Positions 1-12,200 are shown, counted from the first letter of the stretch. The stretch: DNA of 64,000 nt from Eudromia elegans (GCA_003342815.1 PTEX01000032.1:2617894-2681893); one strand, 5' to 3'. Translations and numbers: made by a program. The notes: generated by a model not told the origin, from the sequence alone.

Positions 1-2465
1 AAAAAGTCTGTGACAGGTCTATGAAGATCTACAGTTGTTTAATGAACAATAAATGTGCCATCATAGTATAGGCCTGGGGAAATGACATCTGATGTCAGTC
101 TTGCTGAGCAGAGAACAAGGTCTGACTGAGGAGACTGCATGCAAAAAAGACCCGGTAACACAAAACCAACTTTTTTCCTCCTCCACGTCCAGCTTGTGAC
201 AGCAGTCATCGTAACAGAGATCATGTGAATAGCTATTCTAGAGCCAATTTATTGTGAGAAGACCCTTCACTCTTGATTCTGCTGTGAAAACTTCCAAGGG
301 CGTCACTTCTTGCTGAAAGCCAGGCAGAATCAGAGCAGCCCAAATCTACCCTCAGGAGGCCATGAAGGATTGTGGATGAAGGAAGATTCACAGTGAGGTC
401 AGTGGTGATTAATCAGCTCTTAATCACTTTGTCTCTTCTCCCTCTTCCTACAGACTTGCCATCCTCCTTGAGGAACGCTCTACCTGCAAGTTAGGCTAAT
501 ACCATGTCTCAAGAGAACAGTGGAAAGCTACCATAACTTTCTTTATCTCTGCCGTGCACCAGACCTGACGATGTCTCAAGAGGAGGCTACAGAAGAACAG
601 TGTACCCCCTGAAAGAAACATGGTAAATATGAAATATGTATGATTTCTGTGATTTCCACCTTGCAGAAATAGTGTGGCTGGAGCCATTGCTGCTGAGGTC
701 CTCCTTGCCCCAGACATAGCTCCTCCTTCGGCTACCTTCAAAGAAGCTTTGTGCCATTGCTAAGCCCCTGGAGAGCTCTACTCTTGCTTTACACTAGAGC
801 AGAGAGGAAACATGAGCAATCTGGGTAGCCAGGTCTGTTTGGAGTCAGTTTGCACTTTTTATGATGGGTTGTCCTGCACATTCTCTTTTTAATTCCCTGA
901 AAGTCACTTGAATGCTATCAAAGCACCTTACTGATAAGGAAGACTCAAAAGATCATTCTCATACATAGAATTTACACCCTTAACTATTTGTGCCTAGAGA
1001 GATGCAGGGTGAGTGCTGTTTCCCACAGCATGTGCACAGCGAAGGAGGCTGGCTGTGAAACTAATGCTGCTTTCAAGGAAGATTATGCTCCAGCTGTAGG
1101 CTAACAGCTCTTGGCTTGGTGATAACCAGAGACCAAGCATTGTAAATAATAGCAGATTAGCAAGTCTGTTAATGCTTCCGCCTCCTCTGATACATTTGGT
1201 AATGTCTGCAAATGAGCTGTGCTCAAGTGTTTAGCAACATCAAGTTGCAAATGTCACTAACAAAAGAAAACTAAATCTTTAACTGATTATAAAAGCTTTT
1301 AAAATTGCAGTGCTCCCGTTCACAGCAATTCAGAATAGCATAAATATGACACAATTTATCTTTATGCTTTGCCCTTCATTTGGAGCATAATAAAGTCCGC
1401 ATGGTTTAGTGCAGAAAGTGCAAGAGAAGGGAATATTTAGAGAGATTCAGAGGAAAGAGGCATGTGGCATCTCTGAGAGAAGGTGGCTCCTGGGAAAAGG
1501 ATGTCTGAGCTGTTAGAGGAGGGAGAAGCACCAGGAGCAGAGGAGTAGAGTGAGAATGAGGAGTTAATATCCTAGAAGAATAAAAACAAGAATAAAAACA
1601 ATTCTGGCCCTACATCCTGACCATGAATTGTCAGACCAAAGGCTGTCTGTCAAGCACAGCAATAAGAGTGTAGAGCAAAAGGACAGTGTCCAAAGTGAGA
1701 TTAATCTTCTCCCAGAGAAGACTTCCAAGGTGTGCCAGGCAGATCCCACACTGGAGGTTGCCATCTCCCTCCATCATCTGGGAAAAGAGCCTTAGAGAGA
1801 GAACACCATGATGTTGACTTGATAGGATGGAGCAGATTCTGGATGGGGCAGAAAGACTGCAACAAATTAGTACCAAGGTAGTCACAGGGCTTTATGCCTT
1901 GACTGTTCACACCATTGTGGTTCCTCTTTGCTCAGTCAGAGATCAGGACTCTGCTCAATCGCTTGTTGTTTAGTTGGATGGAGCAACTTTCCTTGGACTG
2001 CTGAGTATTGGTCTCCCAGCACGTGGGAGAGTCACAGAGACCCTGCTCTGGCATTAAAACCCTGGAGATTGCAGTAAGGAGAAGACAGGGTTTACTTCTG
2101 ACCCAGTGGCTGTGCTTCTACTCTCAGATTTACAGTATCAGAGACTAATGGCAGGAGGTCCTAGGAAACATCAATATGTAATGAAGAGACATATGCCAAG
2201 TTCCTCATCTTCTTGTTCCCACTCTGTGGCAGTGAAAAAGCTTTCTGCATTGACTGGGCCTTTCCGTTGGGTCATATAACTTCTGCAGGCAACTTCTGCT
2301 GGATCCTCTAAAAGATTAAAGATGTTGACAGTGCTCAAGTGTACTCCAGTGCCTGGAAGGGAAACCTGTGACATATTAGATCTGGCATTGGACTTCATAT
2401 TCCTTCTGGGTTCTGCTGCTAATTTGTTTCCTGTCTCTGGGTATCTCATGAGGATGGGCCATCAA
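1..2465. other. Downstream non-genic sequence
   Basis: No exon with both a plausible frame and splice borders was recognised. 1080-1400 is AT-rich with several TAAT-type cores and could be a conserved element. No repeat family was identified. Confidence 0.5.
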
Positions 2466-2995
2466 CGGTGGCATGTGAGTCAGCACTGTGCCCTTGCAGT
2501 GCTGAAGACTAATTGCATACTGGGTTGCATTAGCAAGACTGTAGCTAGCAGGCTGCAGGAAGTGATTATTCCTTTTTATGGGGTGCTTGTGAGACCATGT
2601 CTGGCTGACGTGCCCCCTTTGGGGCTGTCAGAGTTATATCAACGTCTTGGAGTGACTGCAGGAAAGGGACGCTGAGACACTCTGAAGACCAGAGCATTAT
2701 ACCTGGAAAGGCTGAGGGAGATGAGTTTATTCAGCCCAGAGAAGAGGAGGTTCAGGGGGATTTAATAGCGTCTCCCACCCTTTAGAGGGAGTTTAGAGAG
2801 AGGAAAGAGCCAGACTTTTCTTTAACTTCCACAGTGACACACTGAGAGGCAATGGGCACAAGATGCACAGCTCTGACTGAAAATAAGGAGAAAAAAATCA
2901 AGCCAAGAGTGTTCAAATATTAGAAGAGGAGCCCAGAGAGATGAAGGAATCTCTGACCTTGGGGACAGTAAACCTCAGCGGGACAAGACTCTTAG
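2466..2995 (+). mobile_element. CR1 LINE fragment (3' part, decayed)
   Basis: The segment follows the CR1 3' coding region in order: GCCCTTGCAGTGCTGAAGAC, CTGGGTTGCATTAGCAAGAC, AAGTGATTATTCC, GTGAGACCATGTCTGG, then GGCTGAGGGAGATG, TTCAGCCCAGAGAAGAGGAG and a degraded tail with GCCCAGAGAGATGAAGGAAT. It is clearly plus-strand CR1 but heavily diverged, with small gaps, and lacks the terminal tail. CR1 is the dominant LINE of birds and other sauropsids. The boundary beyond about 2900 is uncertain. Confidence 0.85.
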
Positions 2996-3408
2996 CTTTG
3001 AAGTCTGCACTGCTCTGACTATAGCAAAGGATGAGAAACTTCTTGAAAGTCCTCCAGAAAAAAAACAAGAAAGTTGTTAAAGGGAATGAGTTGTGCAGGG
3101 AACAGAAGTCATAACTAGCACTTTCAGGCCAGAAAGTGGCTAGTGAGGGACAGGATTTGGCCAAACGATGAAGAAGCACCAGACATCATTTTCACCAAGG
3201 GAAGGTTAGACTAGAAACGGGAAGGGGAAGGTGGAACCTCTCTTCTGTGATGTGCAGGCCAAACAGGCTCCAGACACCAGCAACCTCAAAAATAGTAAAA
3301 CACTCCATTCGAGGGATGGCTTGGAAACAACCTGTGTCAGAAAAGCCCCAGGACCAAAGGTGTGGAGGGTTTTTGTACCTGTGTGCTGGAGCGATGTACC
3401 AATGTACC

Positions 3409-3431
3409 AAAAAAAAAGAAAAAGAAAAAAG
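3409..3431. repeat. A-rich tract
   Basis: Runs of A split by single G. No SINE or processed pseudogene body was recognised upstream of it. Confidence 0.85.
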
Positions 3432-3659
3432 GCTGTACCACTTCACCGTCACTTTTGCACTTTTGTACAAGCAGCCTTCTCTAGCTTGGATTTCTTTCCT
3501 GACAATTGTGCTCAGCATCGTTGGAAATGAAACTGCAAAACAAATGGAGCCACTTTCCTCCTAGAAACAGAGAGATTTGGGACATTTTCCATTTTCCCAA
3601 ATGAGGAGAACTTGCTACTGCTTGAATCACCTCCTTGCAAGTCAGCAGCTAGTGGTACA

Positions 3660-3925
3660 GGAGCGATTTCACAGGCTGAGCGTGTCCTGTTCGTAAATGA
3701 CTCCCGACAGCGCCGTGTCCTTCACACCCGGCTCTGCTGCTGTGGCCGAAAGTGTCCCCGGGCTGAGACACAGGCTGGTGTCAGCCCAAATCACGAGCCG
3801 GCAGAGCAGGGCCCAGAGAAGAGCCACAGCTCCTCTCCATCCATCGCGCACCGGAGGGGCTCTGCAACACCGATAAATCTCCGTGGCGGAAATGCAAACT
3901 CTGACACTAAGCGGAGGCCGGTGTT
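3660..3925. promoter_or_regulatory. CpG-rich patch in the region downstream of MID2
   Basis: About 19 CpGs by hand count in 265 bp, including CCCGGG, TCGCGCACCGG and GTGGCGG. A plus-strand frame stays open for 146 codons across it (3612-4052), but its peptide has no recognisable domain and is low in secondary-structure-like pattern, as is usual for stop-poor GC-rich DNA. It could mark a regulatory element or the promoter of an unseen transcript. Confidence 0.3.
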
Positions 3926-4752
3926 AATGAATGAGAAGCAGCATTCAATATATTTCAATGGCCATTTGAGGAGTCAGGAAACACCGGGACTATTAATTGA
4001 AAATAACTGCAGAAAAAAAAAAGAGTTAATTCTTGTTAAATGCTCACAGTGATGTTTTCTTAAGTGGAAAGTGAATGGGGATTAAGGTGAGCCTCCTCAT
4101 ATTATCTTTGCTGTGATCAAGAATATTTTAAGTCAAAGGCCCTGGACTATCTTAAACGCAAAGAAATGAACAGATCTGGATGCACTTTTGCATCTTTCCT
4201 TGTCTCCCTCCTGCTGCTCTGGCAACCAGTGTGAGCTGGAGATACTGAGGTGCTCGGCCAGCAGAGATGATCTTGCCTGCTCTGAGCCCTGGCATCTCGC
4301 CTGCATTTGTAAACACAGCCTGAAACAGGAGGAACAGGAGAATTCTTAGTAATGGAAATCCTAAATGAAAGACAAAATGACAGCACTTGCCCAGAGCTCC
4401 TATTCCTACCCAGGGGAGGCCGGGCTCTCCGACCCTGCTCTGGAATAGCAGCAAGAAGTGTTCATCACGCATCCAGAGAGGATGTCCACACAATGAGGCA
4501 TAATTTCAGCCGGGTGCAGCATCTGCAGCCGCATCCATGTGACAGCATGCACACTTTCTCATCCTCTGCTGCTCTGTTCCCTGGGCAATTCCCACTAGCA
4601 GCAGTCATGAGGCAAAACAATCCCAGCCCAGGGATTTATATCATGAGCATTTCAGCCACTGGCAGAATTACAGCCCAAAGGCCTTCTGCTCCCTGCTTGG
4701 AGAGGTCCTGCAAGAAGGACTCAGCCCACATGGACCAGGGCAGTTTAAAGAG

Positions 4753-4781
4753 TTTCCAAACCCTTTGCTTTCCAAACCCTT
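4753..4781. repeat. Short direct repeat, 13 bp at a 16-bp period
   Basis: TTTCCAAACCCTT occurs at 4753 and again at 4769, in sequence downstream of MID2. Confidence 0.85.
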
Positions 4782-7700
4782 CTTGCTCCAAGGGTTGCTC
4801 TGAGGGAGAGGTGCGTTCCTTCCTTATATCTCCTTCCTGCAAGGCCATGTGATTTCCTGGAAAACTCTTCTGGCTCCTTTCAACCATTTCAGTCCTTTTT
4901 AATACCAAGCAAGCAAAGTGACAGGAATTTGCTGCCAGCTCTAGCAAGACTCCCTGTTTTTAAGAGCCTGATTTCTAGAGCACTGCATCCCATTCATGTA
5001 ACAAACCTTAATTTGCCGTGCCCTCGTGAAAAATGCTATGTCCTTATTGCTCCAAACTTTATGCTCTTTCTCATCCCCATGTGTTAGAGAATTTGGGTTC
5101 TTGTGCCTGACTGCATGAGTTGTAATATGTCTTATTGTCTGCCATGGCCTACAACTCAACAGTGCTGGCAGCTCAGCACCAAACCCACAGGTTGGATTTA
5201 TCTTCCCCATGGCTCCTCTTGACGTCAGTCCTGAGGCTGCGGTCCCAAGCCTTAACTCGTGTTGATGATGTTGACAGCACAGCAGGTTTCTGAAAGGCTG
5301 ACAGTCCTTCTGCCCATCCCAGAGGAAGTTCATCTCCACCTGAGGAGTCAGCATGTTTGTGGAAGAGTTGCAGAGAAGGGATGCAGGAATTATGGTGAGC
5401 AGCAAGACACCTGCTGAGCGATTGATTCCTCCATTCCTCAACAAGTGTGAGCTGAGAGAGTTCTGATTGCTCCGTGTTGATTCAATAGGTGAGGAGTTGG
5501 CAGGAAGCATAGGCTGTTGTTGCAATGGAAGCTAGGAGAGCACTGCCTTATCAACAAAAAGAACTGCTGGAAGGTAAAAATTTGGCTAGAAACTAGAAAT
5601 TAGTTCCTGACCATTAAGGCAAGAGAGCTCTTGTGGGAATAATAAGAACAGAAACCTGACTTTTTTTTTATGATCGTGCTTGTTAAGTTTCTGAAAGAGG
5701 CTATATGACATGCTGCCCAACACTTGAAGAACATGCCACTCACTGACCCCTTTCGGTGCAAGGCTCCTCACTCATCTTCCAGGTCTGTCCATCTCCTGCT
5801 TTCATCCACTGTGCCATTCAATTAATTAAATATTCTCTCCTACAAAACGCTGGCTGAGGGTGACACACGTTTAATGAACAGCTGCAGGTCCCTAATCACA
5901 TTGGCAATTAGGAATGTAATTAGAGCACTTGCAAACGGTTTTAATGCTGATAAAACATGACAGAATAGAGTATTTTCACTCAATGTCAGCTGCTAGACAA
6001 TCTGTTATTCATCTAATAGCAATTTAATTACAAATTCCTTCACTGCCTTTGTGCCCAATTGCCCTGGTCCATGGCTTGACTGGGCAGCTCTTGCATTTAA
6101 GAGCAGTGTTACCTGCTGTCACCAATCTACAGCTGTGGCAGGTTGAAGGCTCTTGCCACAGACTTGGGACCAGCCCTGCAAGAGGTGTGACCACGTTGGG
6201 AATCAAAGAGGTGGATGCAACTGCATTGCATTGACCAGGCATGGTCAAACAGATTTGTCTCCATCAATTTGTTTCCTTCGATCCCTTTTGAAAGGGATTA
6301 AGGTGAAACCCACAATAAACAGAGCACCGTGACGTGCACGGGAAGAGCTGAGGGCTCTTCTTGGGAGCTGGCAGACAAGCTGAGTATGTGGGCTGGGGAA
6401 AGTGGCCTCCAAGAGACCATGTCCTGGGAAGGTAGGCAGAAGGAAGCTCGCTCTGAGCTTTGCTTGTGAGTCTGGAGCGGAAATTTGCCACAGATCTCCA
6501 AGGAAAATTGCACAGAGCAACGTGCTGAAGGGAATGCAGAGGCTGTTGATTAGAGATACAAAATACAGTGACGTCTGGAGAAGAGCAGCCTTCTGGCAAC
6601 AAACATTCCTCACTGGATTTGCTGTAGCAGAGGCAGCCTCGCAGTGCTCTCGGCTGGTGTGTGAATGCTAAGCAGCAGGGAGGCCCAGCCTTTGCGGAGG
6701 CCTGAGCACGATGGAAAGTGTTTCTTGGTCCTCTGGGGAGATGGTGCCTGGCATTCGTGCACTCACCATGTGCTGCCAAGCTGAAGCAACATCCTCGTTT
6801 CCTCGTCAGCAGCCCTTCCCCACCCCGGTTCTCAAGGTGCTCCGTAAATGTTAAGAGTGTGTTTAATTCATCATCAGCTAGAGCAGTACTAAGAAGCTCG
6901 TTTTACAAATGAAGATGCTGTTCAAGATAAGTTATTCATCTCCGGGTTGCAGATTGAGACAGTTGGGAACAGAGCTGACGGGGTTTAACGCAAAGCAAAG
7001 GGCAAAGGTCTGACAAGTGATTGCCACATTTCAGGTACTTAAAAATATCAGAGCCTAAGTGTCATCTAAATTGGGGAATTAGCTCAAAGCCGTGATGTCT
7101 CCTTGTAACTCTGATAAACTTGGTGGCTGCATTCACAGCTCTGACAGGCTGCGCAAGGAATCTTGCAGGTAGCTTCGCTCTCGCTTTCAAAATTCCTGCC
7201 TGGTGCTTAATTTGACTAACAAATATGCTAAGGATCCTCCGCAGCTACCTGGCACAGCGGGCTGGCTTCGTCTGCGAAACGCCAACGGTGCCACCGGCTC
7301 AGATGGTCCTGGGGCAACCTGCTGTTACACTGTGCCTGTCCCAGCCATCCCGAGGCTTTTTATTCCTTGCAAATCCCCTCCCTCCTCGCTTCCCTGCCCC
7401 TGGCATATCAGCAGTGCCTCTGGTAGTTCCAGGTAACTAATGAACCATTGCTAGTGCAAAAGCTCCTGCATGTTAAAAGCGAGATAATGATGGAGCTGTC
7501 AGGTAGGCAGGCAACAGGAGGAGATAGGTCCAAGCCCAGTCCTGCTGCACTGAGGTGATCAAAGGCAGTGCTGCAAGCTGAGGCAGCATGTTCGCTGTCA
7601 AGGAGTGAGCCGTAATGAGGATTTTTTTGCAAGGATAGAGTCTGCAAAGAGAATCCCTAAAAACATACTTCAGCCTGATTATCCCACTGTATTGGAAGGG

Positions 7701-8995
7701 GTCTGTTCAGACAGCGAGGGCTCCATCCTGGAGTGCAGGGGCTGCTCAGAGAGGGGAGAGCAGTGGCTATGTGATGAGAAGGGACGTGGCTCAGCGTGAC
7801 TGAGAAGTGGGAAGAAAGATGCATTTTTGAGGCTCCAAGAGATCAGGGTGGGAGACCACAGACACCCGCGCTCTGGGCCCTACCCGGACGCGCATCCATA
7901 CTGCCTGGGTCAGAAGCGCCTTATGCTTTTCCAACAACCCATTCCCTTGTGCCTGGGAACAGAGTTTGGGCGGCCGTGGGTCCTGCTGTGCTGCATGACA
8001 CTCAGGCATGCTCGGGAAGCCCAAGCTCTTGGTGGGAGCGGTGAAGACGAGAGCCTGAGATTCGCTGTTGGGGTCCTGAGTAGTCCCCAGGGTCCCCTTT
8101 TACCCAATGCTGACCCCTTGGCTGTGGTGTCCAGCTGGGTGCCTACTATTAAAACTCCTAAAAGCGCTTGCCTCCTCCAGTCCCCTCACTGACCCAGTTC
8201 TTCCTGGTTGCTATGGAGAATTGGACTCATTTCCACCAAGCAGCTTTTGAGCTGCTCCTGTCTTGCCTGCATAGACCTGCTCTCGAGTGCTGACGCTGCA
8301 GCCGGACCTCACGGGAGGGTCACACAAGACCGGTGCTCGTGGGGCAGCTTGGCTTTGCAAATACCACGGAGCACATGGCGGGAAGCTCCTCTCTGCCCTT
8401 CTTCCAGGTATATCAGCGCGTGTCAGTCTTCAGGTTGGATCCCTAACAGGTCAGATCCTGGAGTGTTGCCTGTATTGAGGTATCACCACAAGCCCCATGC
8501 CCTTCCCTGCCAGTCTCTCTGCTTGTTTTCTCCAGCTGTTGGTACACACTGGTGGTGACTTGGACTTGCTGTGCTCGTCTTCCCTAGATGGGTGCGTGGC
8601 TTCACTCAGAGCTCACAAGCCAGCAACTTTCTCCATTAACAGGCAATTTTCCCCACTTAGCCAAGCTTAAATAATAAAGCTTTTCTTGGTACTTTTACAG
8701 ATGCAGAGAGAAGGTTCTTGTGCACAAGATAATGACAAACATGCTCACAGGTGTTGCAAAAGGCAACCTGACCTTAATATCCACACAGCTCCCATCACTG
8801 CTGGGTCCACTACACTGCTCCTTGCCATCCAGCAAATCCTATTTCCCAGGCAGGATTTCTGAAAGTGCCCTGGAATAATGCAGCCTAGCTCCTTTCTGTA
8901 ACATGAAGACCTCTGGATCTGCCTTTTGCCCACAAGTTGTTGAAGACACAGGGATGCCCCTCTGAACACTTGACGACTCTTGCTTGCAGTGATTC

Positions 8996-9001
8996 TTTAT
9001 T
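8996..9001 (-). terminator. Candidate far-distal poly(A) signal AATAAA
   Basis: This is the first canonical AATAAA on the minus strand after the MID2 stop codon. It is preceded by AT-rich sequence (GTGTAATTTGCT) and followed by a weak GU element (AAGTGTTC). It could end a MID2 transcript with a 5.2-kb 3' UTR, or it could belong to a separate minus-strand transcript carrying the open frame at 9676-9263. Confidence 0.35.
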
Positions 9002-10659
9002 AGCAAATTACACAAAATTGGTAATCAATAGCAATTGCAAAACAAATTGCTTTTAACAAAATGAACCTGTCGATTCTGGGTTGCAATTACCCAAACACCT
9101 TCCCCAAATAACAACAGACTTCAGGTCATTCCACAGCCATATCAAGAGAATATTTCTACAGCATGTTAAGGGATGCATTGACATGGCTAATGATCAAGAC
9201 CTGACAATTCTGGGTCCTGATTCTCAAGATGTGTATTAAAAAAAATCTCTATTATATTTCTCTTAGGAAGGATTATTTTGGGGCCAGCTCAGACACGTAG
9301 CATGGATACGATAAATCATTTGCCCCGTGCAAGTGATCTCTGGCACTAAGTCATACCCTTCCTTCTGATATATCACCAGTTCCCCAAGCCTATTGAATAG
9401 CTTGAAAAAGCCCTTCTCCTGCCTCCGAGCATCCTCTGCCTTCCTCTGCCCAAGAGCTGAACTGAAGATGTGATCTGTGCTGGAATGCAGCGGGGCGGGT
9501 GCCCCTTCAGACGTTCCTGTAGCTACCTTCATTACGCTGGCACTCTGCAGCACGATCTTTTCCCCATTGGCAGACTCAAGGAAGCAATTTCTCGTTTGAT
9601 TTGCTGCTTGTGTGACAGCAAAGTCTCTCGCGTTTAGAAGCAGATTCCTGGAAAGCAGCAGTAAAGCTGTTCTCATCTTGCTCGGTGATGTTTTTCTCCT
9701 CCTATGAAGTAACCTGCCATGTCAGTAATGGGTTTAAATTGCATTTCACAGGTGCCCAACAGAAACAGATAGTTTCCTTAGAACCCAGAGGTTAATGGAG
9801 AAAGGCTCCAAATAAATAAAGAGGAAAAAGCTCCTAACTGCTCTCTGCATAGCACCAGCTGTTAATAAAAATAGAGTAAAGATGACCAGGTATTACAATG
9901 TCTCTGCAGGGTGAAGTCTCCTTTGGCTTTGCAGAAATGTGGATAGAGAGCACTGGGCCATCCCCAGCTTGCTGTGGGAGCTGGAAAGAACCTCCTCATG
10001 CTGGGGTTGGATGCACTCATCGTCCTGATTACCCTGCAGAGCTGGTGAGGACAGGATGAAGCAGGGAGGAGGAGGATCCCATGATGGACATGCTCCACAG
10101 GCTCTGGGCATGGCCAGAAGACACGGGAGGAGACCTTGTCATGCTTTTGCCCAGGAGAGATGTCCCGTTTCTCCACACTAATGCCTAGTCCCAGCGTGAT
10201 CCAGTGAAGTTCTGATCCATCTGAGTGCCTAAATCGGCTCTGCAGCACCACCGGCTTTTCTGGCCCTCTTAGACAACATCCATGCCCAAGAGGAGCCAAT
10301 CATCTCTCTGGCTTTTCTCCATGCATTGCAGTTCCCCTGTGGAAGTCTCAGCCTCAGTGTTGTCTCATCCAGTGACCTCCACAAACTTGAAAAGATTTCT
10401 CTCTTTCCAAGAGTCTTCTTATTATGTTTGAGGGAAAAAGAAAAAGCAGGAGGTTTTTGCCCCCAAACCTGAAATTATTCAGTGGTAGTTTGAAAGAAGC
10501 ATAAGGAAGTATATATTTTTTAATGATGCTTAATACTTCATGGACATCGCTGCTGTAAGATGAAAGCAGGCTTGTTAGGCTTGCTGGAGCCACATTACAA
10601 ACCTCAGAAAATGCCACTTCCACATGCTCAGTCATCCCCAGCAGTCACTGGGGGATAAG

Positions 10660-10870
10660 CATTAAACGCCGCTCTCTGAAAGTGTTAATAGCTCGGCGAA
10701 GCACAGCCCCGCACCTCGCCCGACACTTCTGACAAGGATCCCATTAATGTCGCTGTGCTCATGTGCCAGCCCTCTGCAGAGCGCAGATAATCCTGCTGCC
10801 TCTCACGGGGGCTCCGGAAATACAGCAGTGGTTGGGAATTCGAGCGCTGCTGCGGTGACTAACGCCACGT
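10660..10870. promoter_or_regulatory. CpG-rich patch with homeodomain-like motifs
   Basis: About 16 CpGs by hand count in 210 bp, mixed with ATTAATGTCG and GCAGATAATCC, which resemble homeodomain, GATA and OTX-type sites. High CpG combined with TAAT-type cores is typical of developmental regulatory DNA. There is no gene evidence. Confidence 0.25.
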
Positions 10871-11355
10871 CCCCTTGTGCAGAGTTTGGGAAAAAGTAAA
10901 TCTTGCTCCTCTTGTGTCCCCACTGTCCTTTAGATGCTCAGCCTTGGCTCTATGGCTTGGTGGGGTTTTTTTTTTGTCCTGGTCACCAGGGCTTGTGCTG
11001 CCTCTGGCTTTTTGCGGGTGTTTTGGGATCTCTGTTGGGGCCAGCTGGAAAAATCCTTCGAAAGTCACTTGGAGGAATATTTGTGGACATTCTGATACTA
11101 ATGAAAAATCTCCCGACATTATTTACTAACATGTCAGATATAGTTTTAAAAATGTTTCTTTGGGGGATTACTAAAAGGAGATTTTGAATATGACACATGA
11201 CAAATTCTTGGGGCTCAACTGAAGGCTCCAAAAAAAAATCAATACCAGCTCCATCATGCCTCAAGAAGAGAGGTCTGAGATACTGTGTATGCCATGGATT
11301 TGTCCCATAATGAAAGCAGGTATTTGATGTCGAGGCTGGTTTCCATGTGCTGCCA

Positions 11356-11412
11356 TTTAATGTTTGATAGGAAAGAGCCTCAAGCAAAGAAACAAAGTAT
11401 GAAATATTTAAT
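11356..11412 (-). terminator. Candidate distal poly(A) signals: two ATTAAA
   Basis: ATTAAA occurs at 11412-11407 and again at 11361-11356 on the minus strand. T-rich sequence (TTTGTTTCTTTG) follows the first. ATTAAA is the commonest natural variant of the poly(A) signal. Use of either site would give a 3' UTR of about 2.8 kb. Confidence 0.35.
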
Positions 11413-12089
11413 TTTATAGTTTGAGTTTGCACCATATGTTTTCCCTTTATAAATATTTTAAAACACTTCTGCTCAGCAAACATCAGATCTCTGTTCTGTG
11501 GGCTGGTGGGTCTTGACCAAGACCTGGGCAAAATAAGAAAGAGTGTGGAAGGCAGGGCAAAGTTTTGAGGCCCTTCCCTCCAACTAACTGTCTTTGACAT
11601 GGAGAGTGAGAAAGGTGCCAGAGGAAAGCTCTGGGTGAGCTCAGACCAGCACCAAGTTGACCGATGGAGCCGGACTTGAACTCAGGGTTTCTCCTGGGAT
11701 GTCTTTCCATGCCCACCCTTTGGTACCTCTATATTTGCAAAGGCCAGCTCCTCGGTGCCGCTTGTTTATCGCCATGATCATATCTGACTTTGTAACTCTG
11801 AGTCAGACTACCTCATTTCTTGCAGGGAAGAGGGCTGTGGAGGATCATTGAGATGCCTGGATCCATTCTCAGCTGAGAAAGGTTTTGATGAGGTATTGAG
11901 CCAAAATTCAGGGTGAAGGTTTTGTGCAAAACAGAGGGGAATGGGAATAAGTGGGGCTGTTCCCGTGGGACACACAAACACCTTCGGAGAAAGAAACGGC
12001 CCAGTGACAGTGGAAGATTTGGGGAATGCCAACCATGACGGCCCAAGAGGACATTGGAGAACCAGGAATGTCCCTAATTGCCCAATCTC

Positions 12090-12200
12090 CAACAAACACA
12101 GACATATCCAATAACATATATATATTATATTATATTTATATATATATACACATTAACAAAGAAATTGCAAAAAAACAAAAAACAAAAAAACAAAAAACAT
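12090..12200 (-). terminator. Candidate poly(A) site with U-rich upstream and GU-rich downstream elements
   Basis: In the transcript sense a run of T tracts separated by single G (12199-12168) leads into TGTATATATATATAAATATA. TATAAA lies at 12140-12135 and AATATA variants follow. TGTCTGTGTTTGTTGG around 12105-12085 would serve as the downstream GU element. The hexamers are variants, not canonical, so confidence is moderate. The same AT tract is also a simple repeat. Confidence 0.4.
12112..12199. repeat. AT dinucleotide tract followed by (A6-7 C) repeat
   Basis: TA-rich sequence runs to about 12150, and runs of A interrupted by single C lie at 12168-12199. In the MID2 transcript sense these are U/A and U-rich tracts that overlap the proposed poly(A) region. 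Confidence 0.9.

Larger units (their letters stand above)
2996..8970. other. Downstream non-genic sequence
   Basis: Holds the A-rich tract near 3.4 kb, the CpG-rich patch at 3.66-3.93 kb, a short direct repeat near 4.76 kb and a TAAT-dense block at 5815-6035. Open frames of up to 194 codons (5525-4941 minus, 4352-4852 plus) show no domain, no repeat homology and no splice context, and I take them as chance. In the human X chromosome the next genes past MID2 include TEX13B and VSIG1, but I recognise neither here. Confidence 0.5.
9002..12089. other. MID2 3' flank or extended 3' UTR
   Basis: Contains the minus-strand frame at 9676-9263, the CpG-rich patch near 10.7 kb, the ATTAAA signals near 11.4 kb and plus-strand AATAAA motifs near 9.8 kb. 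Whether it is transcribed as MID2 3' UTR cannot be told from sequence alone. Confidence 0.4.

Noticed and set aside
3409-3431. Poly(A) tail of a processed pseudogene or SINE
   Set aside because: No recognisable body upstream and no target-site duplication seen.
4941-5525. 194-codon minus-strand frame
   Set aside because: No recognisable domain, no splice or poly(A) context and composition like translated non-coding DNA.
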